Shown piece after piece: positions 32,224 to 36,476 of a stretch of 36,476 nucleotides of DNA. Position 1 is the first letter of the stretch. Each line of letters starts with the position of its first letter. The stretch covers positions 1 through 36,476 of the forward strand of contig JAISAC010000146.1 in the NCBI GenBank assembly GCA_031266935.1. The letters are read 5' to 3'. The position numbers were made by a program, and so were the translations under genes. The stretch is from Prevotellaceae bacterium (GTDB lineage: Bacteria > Bacteroidota > Bacteroidia > Bacteroidales > UBA932). The notes below the pieces were generated by a model. It ran no database searches. It was not told the DNA's origin and worked only from the letters and a program-made list of their open reading frames with translations.

Positions 32224-32271
32224 ATTATTGGGGGCAATAATCTGGTGTTTTTTAATGAAATTGGGGGCAAT
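32224..32271. promoter_or_regulatory. Paired dyad sites, candidate operator
   Basis: ATTATTG-GGGG-CAATAAT (32224-32241) has perfect 7-bp arms. A second site with the core ATTG-GGGG-CAAT is at 32260-32271. Cores are 33 bp apart, close to three helical turns. The first site overlaps the -33 region of the ATPase promoter, and both lie between the divergent ATPase and cysE promoters. A dimeric regulator binding cooperatively is the simple reading. Confidence 0.5.
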
Positions 32272-32314
32272 GTTGAGTTTTTTCGTTCACAAACCCGGGT
32301 AAGAAGAAAAGTGC

Positions 32315-32322
32315 TATCTTTG
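32315..32322 (+). promoter_or_regulatory. -7 promoter element of cysE
   Basis: TATCTTTG is an exact TAnnTTTG match, 54 nt before the cysE ATG at 32377. Confidence 0.55.
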
Positions 32323-32376
32323 CGGCGAAAAAGATATGGGAATTCTTAACTCCCTTTTCAATATGTCTAATAAAAA

Positions 32377-33171
32377 ATGACGACAAAAGATTACGCTATT
32401 CGCTGGGAAGCGCTGCGGAAGGAAGCCGCCGGAGCTTCCGAAAAGGAGCCGCTTCTCAGTAGCTTGCTGAAGCAAATGGTGCTTGAGCACGATTGCTTTG
32501 AGCGGGCGCTGACGGCTGTGCTCGCCAACCGCTGCCTGTTTATTCACGAGTGCATCAACCTGCACCAAGCCATAACGGAAGCGCTGGCAAAAGATGAGGG
32601 CATTGCGCAGAGCGCCATGTACGACCTCGCGGCGATAGTTGATAAAGACCCTGCCGCCGGAAATTTTCTGGAGCCATTCCTGTTCTACAAAGGCTACCAC
32701 TCGCTGGAGCTGCACCGGGTTGCCCACAGGCTGTGGACCGACGGGCGGCGCTACCTCGCCTGCTACATCCAGAGCCGGGTATCGCAGCTCTACGGCGTGG
32801 ACATTCACCCCGCCGCCCGAATAGGCAAAGGAATTTTTATTGACCACGCTACGGGGCTTGTGGTGGGAGAAACCGCCGTCATTGAGGATAACGTTTCCAT
32901 TCTGCACGGGGTAACGCTGGGCGGAACGGGAAAAGAAACGGGAAAGCGCCACCCCACCATTCGGAAGAACTGCCTGCTGGGCGCAAACTCAACGGTGCTG
33001 GGCAACATTGTGGTGGGCGAGGGGTCGGTTATCGGCGCGGGGAGCGTGGTGCTGCACGCGGTGCCTCCCCACAGCATTGCCGCCGGCGTACCCGCAACAA
33101 ACAAGGGCAACATCTCCATCTCCGAGCCGGCCAACAGCATGGACCAGATATTCGACGACTACGTAATCTGA
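32377..33171 (+). CDS. cysE: Serine O-acetyltransferase
   Basis: A 264-residue enzyme acetylating L-serine with acetyl-CoA, the first step of cysteine synthesis. The N-terminal helical domain (about 1-145) carries SAMYDLAAIVDKDPA and FLFYKGYHSLELHRVAH. The left-handed beta-helix (about 146-235) shows hexapeptide repeats, DIHPAARIGKGIFIDHATGLVVGETAVIEDNVSIL with the catalytic His, VTLGGTGKETGKRHPTI and AGSVVL, then PPHSIAAGVPA. The tail ends DYVI: a C-terminal Ile is the residue that inserts into cysteine synthase in the CysE-CysK complex. Motifs are close to E. coli CysE. It is divergent from the ATPase gene. Confidence 0.95.
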   Translation: MTTKDYAIRWEALRKEAAGASEKEPLLSSLLKQMVLEHDCFERALTAVLANRCLFIHECINLHQAITEALAKDEGIAQSAMYDLAAIVDKDPAAGNFLEPFLFYKGYHSLELHRVAHRLWTDGRRYLACYIQSRVSQLYGVDIHPAARIGKGIFIDHATGLVVGETAVIEDNVSILHGVTLGGTGKETGKRHPTIRKNCLLGANSTVLGNIVVGEGSVIGAGSVVLHAVPPHSIAAGVPATNKGNISISEPANSMDQIFDDYVI

Positions 33172-33302
33172 ACCGTGCTCTTTTCATTAAAGCTTATATT
33201 CAGTAGCTGACGGCGTTTCAAACCAGGAGATAAAGCTATACGGGATGGCGCAACCGTCCACAAACCCTAACTTGAAGCTTCGTGCCTTTGCTCGGGGTAT
33301 TT

Positions 33303-34883
33303 TCAAAATTCGCTTGTAAAGTAAAACCTTATAGCGGGAAACTTGTCCTGCGCCATTTGCAGGGCGTACGGGGAGTCGGCCAAGAAAACATCCCGTCCGT
33401 GCTTGTCCTTTGCCATGTTGACGTGCTTTCGGAGCATGAAATCAGCCAGCTGCGCTTTGTCGTCGCTCTCTATCCAGCAAGCCTTGTGCAGCGCAATAGG
33501 CTCCCAGCGGCACTTTGCGCCGTACTCGTGCTCCAGCCGGTATTCAATAACCTCAAACTGCAAGGCGCCCACCGTGCCAATGATTTTTCGTCCGTTGAGC
33601 GTGCTGGTGAACAGCTGCGCCACGCCCTCGTCCATGAGCTGGTCAACGCCCTTGGCGAGCTGCTTTGCCTTCATGGGGTCGGCGTTGTCAATGTAGCGGA
33701 ACATTTCGGGCGAAAAGCTGGGGATGCCCTTAAAGTTCATCCTTTCGCCCTCGGTGAGCGTATCGCCTATTTTGAAGCTGCCGTTGTCGTGCAGCCCAAC
33801 GATATCGCCGGGGTACGCCTCGTCCACCACCGTTTTCTTTTCGGCCATGAACGCGCTGGGGCTCGAAAAGCGCAGCTGCTTGCCGTGCCGCACGTGCAGG
33901 TACGCCTTGTTGCGCTCAAACGTTCCGGAGCAGATTTTCAGGAACGCCAGCCGGTCGCGGTGGTTGGGGTCCATGTTGGCGTGAATTTTGAAGACAAAGC
34001 CCGTGAGTTTTTCTTCAAAGGGGTCAACCGTGCGCGTGTCGGTGCGCGTAGGGCGCGGGTACGGCGCAACTTCGCAGAAGGCTTCGAGAAGTTCCTGCAC
34101 GCCAAAGTTGTTGAGGGCAGAGCCAAAAAAAACGGGCGCGGTGTCGCCCGAGAGGTAGTCGCCTACGTCGAATGAGGGGTAAACCCCCTGCAGCAGCTCA
34201 ACGTCCTCGCGCAGCTTGGCGGCAAACCTGTCAATGTACGCCTCCAGCTCCGGCGAGGCAATATCGCTAAACTCAACCACCTTGTCGTCCACGTGCTGCT
34301 TGTCGTGCGAGGAGAACAGGCTTAGCTTTTTCCGGTAAAGGCTGTACACCCCCTTGAAGGTGGCGCCCATGCTGACAGGCCACGTGAGGGGGATGGTTTT
34401 TACGTGCAGCTCTTTTTCCAGCTCGCTGAGCAGGTCAAAGGGGTCTTTGCCCTCGCGGTCGCACTTGTTGACAAACACCATGACGGGCGTGCTGCGCATC
34501 CGGCAAACGTTCATCAGCTTGCGCGTTTGCGCCTCCACGCCTTTTGCGGCGTCTATCACCACGATGGCGCTGTCCACGGCGGTGAGCGTGCGGTAGGTAT
34601 CCTCGGCAAAATCTTCGTGGCCGGGCGTGTCGAGGATGTTGATTTGCAGCCCCCTGTACTCGAACCCCATAACGGAGGTGGCGACCGAAATGCCGCGCTG
34701 CCGCTCAATCTCCATAAAGTCGGAGGTAGCGCTTTTTTTTATTTTGTTCGATTTTACGGCGCCCGCCACGTGAATAGCGCCGCCAAAAAGCAGCAGCTTT
34801 TCGGTAAGCGTTGTCTTACCGCCGTCGGGGTGCGCAATGACGGCAAAGGTACGCCGCCGCCTGACTTCTTTCGATAAATCCAT
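33303..34883 (-). CDS. prfC: Peptide chain release factor 3
   Basis: A 526-residue translational GTPase that recycles RF1/RF2 from the ribosome after termination. G1 is AHPDGGKTT (the more usual AHPDAGKTT differs by one residue), followed by the switch region IERQRGISVATSV, G3 DTPGHEDF and G4 NKCDRE. After the G domain come FKGVYSLYRKKLSLF, then domain II with VFKIHANMDPNHRDRLAFLKICSG and the RF3-type C-terminus ending in RFYFTSEF. Length is the family norm. It lies 62 bp upstream of uppP's 3' end region on the same strand order uppP then prfC. The 33172-33302 gap shows no additional feature. Confidence 0.96.
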   Translation of the reverse strand: MDLSKEVRRRRTFAVIAHPDGGKTTLTEKLLLFGGAIHVAGAVKSNKIKKSATSDFMEIERQRGISVATSVMGFEYRGLQINILDTPGHEDFAEDTYRTLTAVDSAIVVIDAAKGVEAQTRKLMNVCRMRSTPVMVFVNKCDREGKDPFDLLSELEKELHVKTIPLTWPVSMGATFKGVYSLYRKKLSLFSSHDKQHVDDKVVEFSDIASPELEAYIDRFAAKLREDVELLQGVYPSFDVGDYLSGDTAPVFFGSALNNFGVQELLEAFCEVAPYPRPTRTDTRTVDPFEEKLTGFVFKIHANMDPNHRDRLAFLKICSGTFERNKAYLHVRHGKQLRFSSPSAFMAEKKTVVDEAYPGDIVGLHDNGSFKIGDTLTEGERMNFKGIPSFSPEMFRYIDNADPMKAKQLAKGVDQLMDEGVAQLFTSTLNGRKIIGTVGALQFEVIEYRLEHEYGAKCRWEPIALHKACWIESDDKAQLADFMLRKHVNMAKDKHGRDVFLADSPYALQMAQDKFPAIRFYFTSEF

Positions 34884-34944
34884 AAAGTAAATTAGGGTCT
34901 GCTGAAAAGCTTGATGGTGTCCATGTTTTTATTAACCTTATGCG

Positions 34945-35739
34945 CTACAAAATCGTCAGGTTTTTTCCGCAGGCCAGCAGCAGCAAAATAGCGCCGCCAA
35001 CCACGATGCGGTACCACCCAAAAGCCTTAAATCCGTAGCGCGTGAGGAAGCTAATGAAAAACCTGATGGCCAGCATGCCCACCACAAACGCTACGATGTT
35101 TCCAACGCCCAGCAGCACAAGATTTTCCCTGATATTTTCTTCGGCAAAGAGTACCTTGTAATCCTTGATCAGCTTGTAGGCCGAGGCAGCAAACATGGTG
35201 GGGACGGCAAGGAAAAATGAAAATTCGGCCGCCGTCTTCCGGCTCAAGCCGGTGGCCATGCCGCCTACAATGCTCGCGGCAGAGCGCGATACGCCGGGTA
35301 TCATGGCGATGCACTGCGCCAGCCCAATCTTGAGCGCCCTGCTGCTGCCAATGCGCTGATTTGTGTCCGGATTGGCAAGCCACCGGTCAACAAAAAGCAT
35401 AACCACCCCCCCAAGCACCAGCATAATGGCTACCACCAGCACGCTCTCAAGCAGCATGTCAACGTAATCGCCAAGGAAAAAGCCAATGACAGCGGCGGGA
35501 AGAAAGGCAACGAAAAGCGCAACGTAAAAATCTAAGGACTGAAAAAAACGCTTCCAGTACAGAATAAGCACCGAAAGGATAGCCCCCAGCTGAATGTTGA
35601 CCGTAAACGCCTTGACAATCGGCGAGCTCTCGATGCCCAGCAAATGCTGCGCAAGTATCATGTGACCGGTGGACGAAACGGGCAAAAACTCCGTTAGCCC
35701 CTCTACAATGGCCACAATAATGGCCTGTAAAATGCTCAT
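34945..35739 (-). CDS. uppP: Undecaprenyl-diphosphatase
   Basis: A 264-residue integral membrane phosphatase recycling undecaprenyl diphosphate to the monophosphate carrier used for peptidoglycan and O-antigen. The BacA/UppP motifs are intact: EGLTEFLPVSSTGHMIL (residues about 13-29, with the E-x-x-x-E-like acidic pair and SSTGH) and PGVSRSAASIVGGMATGLSR (the PGxSRS box). Seven or eight hydrophobic segments cover the sequence. It follows the DUF3098 gene by 38 bp on the same strand, an order conserved near ftsX in Bacteroidota. Confidence 0.95.
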   Translation of the reverse strand: MSILQAIIVAIVEGLTEFLPVSSTGHMILAQHLLGIESSPIVKAFTVNIQLGAILSVLILYWKRFFQSLDFYVALFVAFLPAAVIGFFLGDYVDMLLESVLVVAIMLVLGGVVMLFVDRWLANPDTNQRIGSSRALKIGLAQCIAMIPGVSRSAASIVGGMATGLSRKTAAEFSFFLAVPTMFAASAYKLIKDYKVLFAEENIRENLVLLGVGNIVAFVVGMLAIRFFISFLTRYGFKAFGWYRIVVGGAILLLLACGKNLTIL

Positions 35740-35777
35740 TGAAAATTTAAATTTTTTAGATTTTTCAAACGCTTAGC

Positions 35778-36089
35778 TCAAGCCCTGGGGTTGCCGGCCT
35801 TTGCCGGACGCTTCATGATGGCGTAAATCTCGAACGCAAAGCCAAAAATGACGATAATGGGCGCAAGCGTAATGCGGCGGAAGCTGTAAAGCTCGTCGGC
35901 GTTGAACACCTGCGGGTCGGGCGATTTGCCGCCGCTCATGAGCACAAAGCCTACCACTATAATGGCAAAGCCTGCGAGCATCAGCTTGTAGTTTTGCAGG
36001 CTGAGGGTAAAGCCTGCGCCGGATTTGTCGGATTTTGCAGCAGCGGCAGCAGATTTTGCCGGCGCCTTTTTGGATTGTTGTTTTAACAT
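35778..36089 (-). CDS. DUF3098 small membrane protein
   Basis: A 103-residue protein. The first 30 residues are a basic, alanine-rich cytoplasmic stretch (KKAPAKSAAAAAKSDKS). Two membrane segments follow at about 36-52 and 73-91, separated by GGKSPDPQVFNADELYSFRRITLAP, the characteristic core of DUF3098 proteins. It precedes uppP in the same direction, as in other Bacteroidota where the set is ftsX, DUF3098, uppP; ftsX would be expected beyond but 36090-36476 does not contain it. Function unknown; envelope or division role inferred from neighbours. Confidence 0.88.
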   Translation of the reverse strand: MLKQQSKKAPAKSAAAAAKSDKSGAGFTLSLQNYKLMLAGFAIIVVGFVLMSGGKSPDPQVFNADELYSFRRITLAPIIVIFGFAFEIYAIMKRPAKAGNPRA

Positions 36090-36306
36090 GCTATAATGAT
36101 TTTACCATTTAAATAATTTGCTCTCCTTTTCACTTGATTTCTATAAACTTCAGGGATAAAAAAATAAAAAATAAATAATAGAGATTAAGTCAATTTAATT
36201 ACAGGTTAAGGGAACTCCTAAAAACTCCCCCAAATGAGGTAATGAGGTTAATGTACATCGTTACTCTCGTTGCTACTGAGGTTGTTTTGTTGAGAAAATT
36301 AGGTAA

Positions 36307-36474
36307 AACCGAGCGTAGCGAGTTCACGAACACTTTAAAAATAAGCACGAGTGAGTAAATGAGTCCCCCATTAAAGAACGTTAAATGCCAAATTGCAAAC
36401 AACTGAGAAACAATCGTTTACGATTTAGTTGTATGAAAGGTTGCACCCTCAAAAGAGCCTCATTACGCTCGGTT
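36307..36474. repeat. 11-bp inverted repeat at window end
   Basis: AACCGAGCGTA (36307-36317) and TACGCTCGGTT (36464-36474) are perfect inverted copies with 146 bp between. The enclosed DNA is AT-rich, with short GAGGTTAATG-like repeats just before it (36236-36250) and a small AATCG/CGATT hairpin near 36413-36426. No gene is supported in 36090-36476; a 67-residue minus-strand frame there looks spurious. Confidence 0.6.
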
Positions 36475-36476
36475 CC

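Noticed and set aside
36199-36402. 67-residue minus-strand frame near the window end
   Set aside because: Low-complexity hydrophobic translation of AT-rich DNA that includes one arm of the inverted repeat.

Overview
The window looks like chromosomal DNA of a member of the Bacteroidota, most likely Bacteroidales. The evidence is: repeated perfect matches to the Bacteroidetes -7 promoter element TAnnTTTG upstream of genes on both strands; a secreted enzyme with a type IX secretion C-terminal sorting domain; a DUF4369-TlpA lipoprotein; the SDR-type threonine dehydrogenase paired with kbl; the DUF3098-uppP pair; and a eukaryote-like GT3 glycogen synthase fused to a GT35 phosphorylase. Most genes are moderately GC-rich. 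Two islands (about 200-1700 and 28030-28800) are visibly AT-rich and hold unrecognised small proteins, which suggests acquired DNA.

Layout. 1-1750: a (GT)38 microsatellite at the window edge, a REP-like hairpin, and a minus-strand pair of unknown genes, the second with a C-terminal membrane anchor. 1751-4963 (-): a large secreted BNR_4/PA14 protein, probably a carbohydrate-active enzyme. 5303-8531 (+): a three-gene heavy-metal module (Cys-rich small protein, TonB-dependent receptor, HMA metal-binding protein). 8602-10773 (-): tdh and kbl, which convert threonine to glycine and acetyl-CoA. 10841-11036: a nested-palindrome repeat element. 11173-12727 (+): panB and an RluA-type pseudouridine synthase. 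12765-14102 (-): a secreted GH88 unsaturated glucuronyl hydrolase. 14306-14518: a small membrane protein, followed by a repeat cluster (14566-15010) with a second, diverged copy of the palindromic element, a 33-bp inverted repeat and an Rpn-transposase remnant. 15521-17209: an unrecognised 562-residue protein. 17216-19772 (-): der and a TlpA-like lipoprotein. 20203-24510 (+): the glycogen synthase/phosphorylase fusion. 24636-26942 (+): folA, a periplasmic coiled-coil protein and kdsB. 26957-27970 (-): murB. 28101-28757 (-): an AT-rich two-gene unit. 29144-30802 (+): rmuC. 30815-32131 (-): an AAA/DUF4143 ATPase. 32377-33171 (+): cysE. 33303-36089 (-): prfC, uppP and a DUF3098 protein.

Functionally this is mostly housekeeping (envelope synthesis through murB, uppP and kdsB; translation and ribosome factors der and prfC; cofactor genes panB and folA; cysteine and threonine metabolism; glycogen turnover) plus polysaccharide degradation and metal handling. 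The most unusual trait is the density of short tandem repeats placed in leaders or across gene ends (8148, 12755, 18577, 24563, 25233, 32139). One of these has apparently overwritten the normal ATG of folA. No CRISPR array, tRNA, rRNA or complete insertion sequence was seen.
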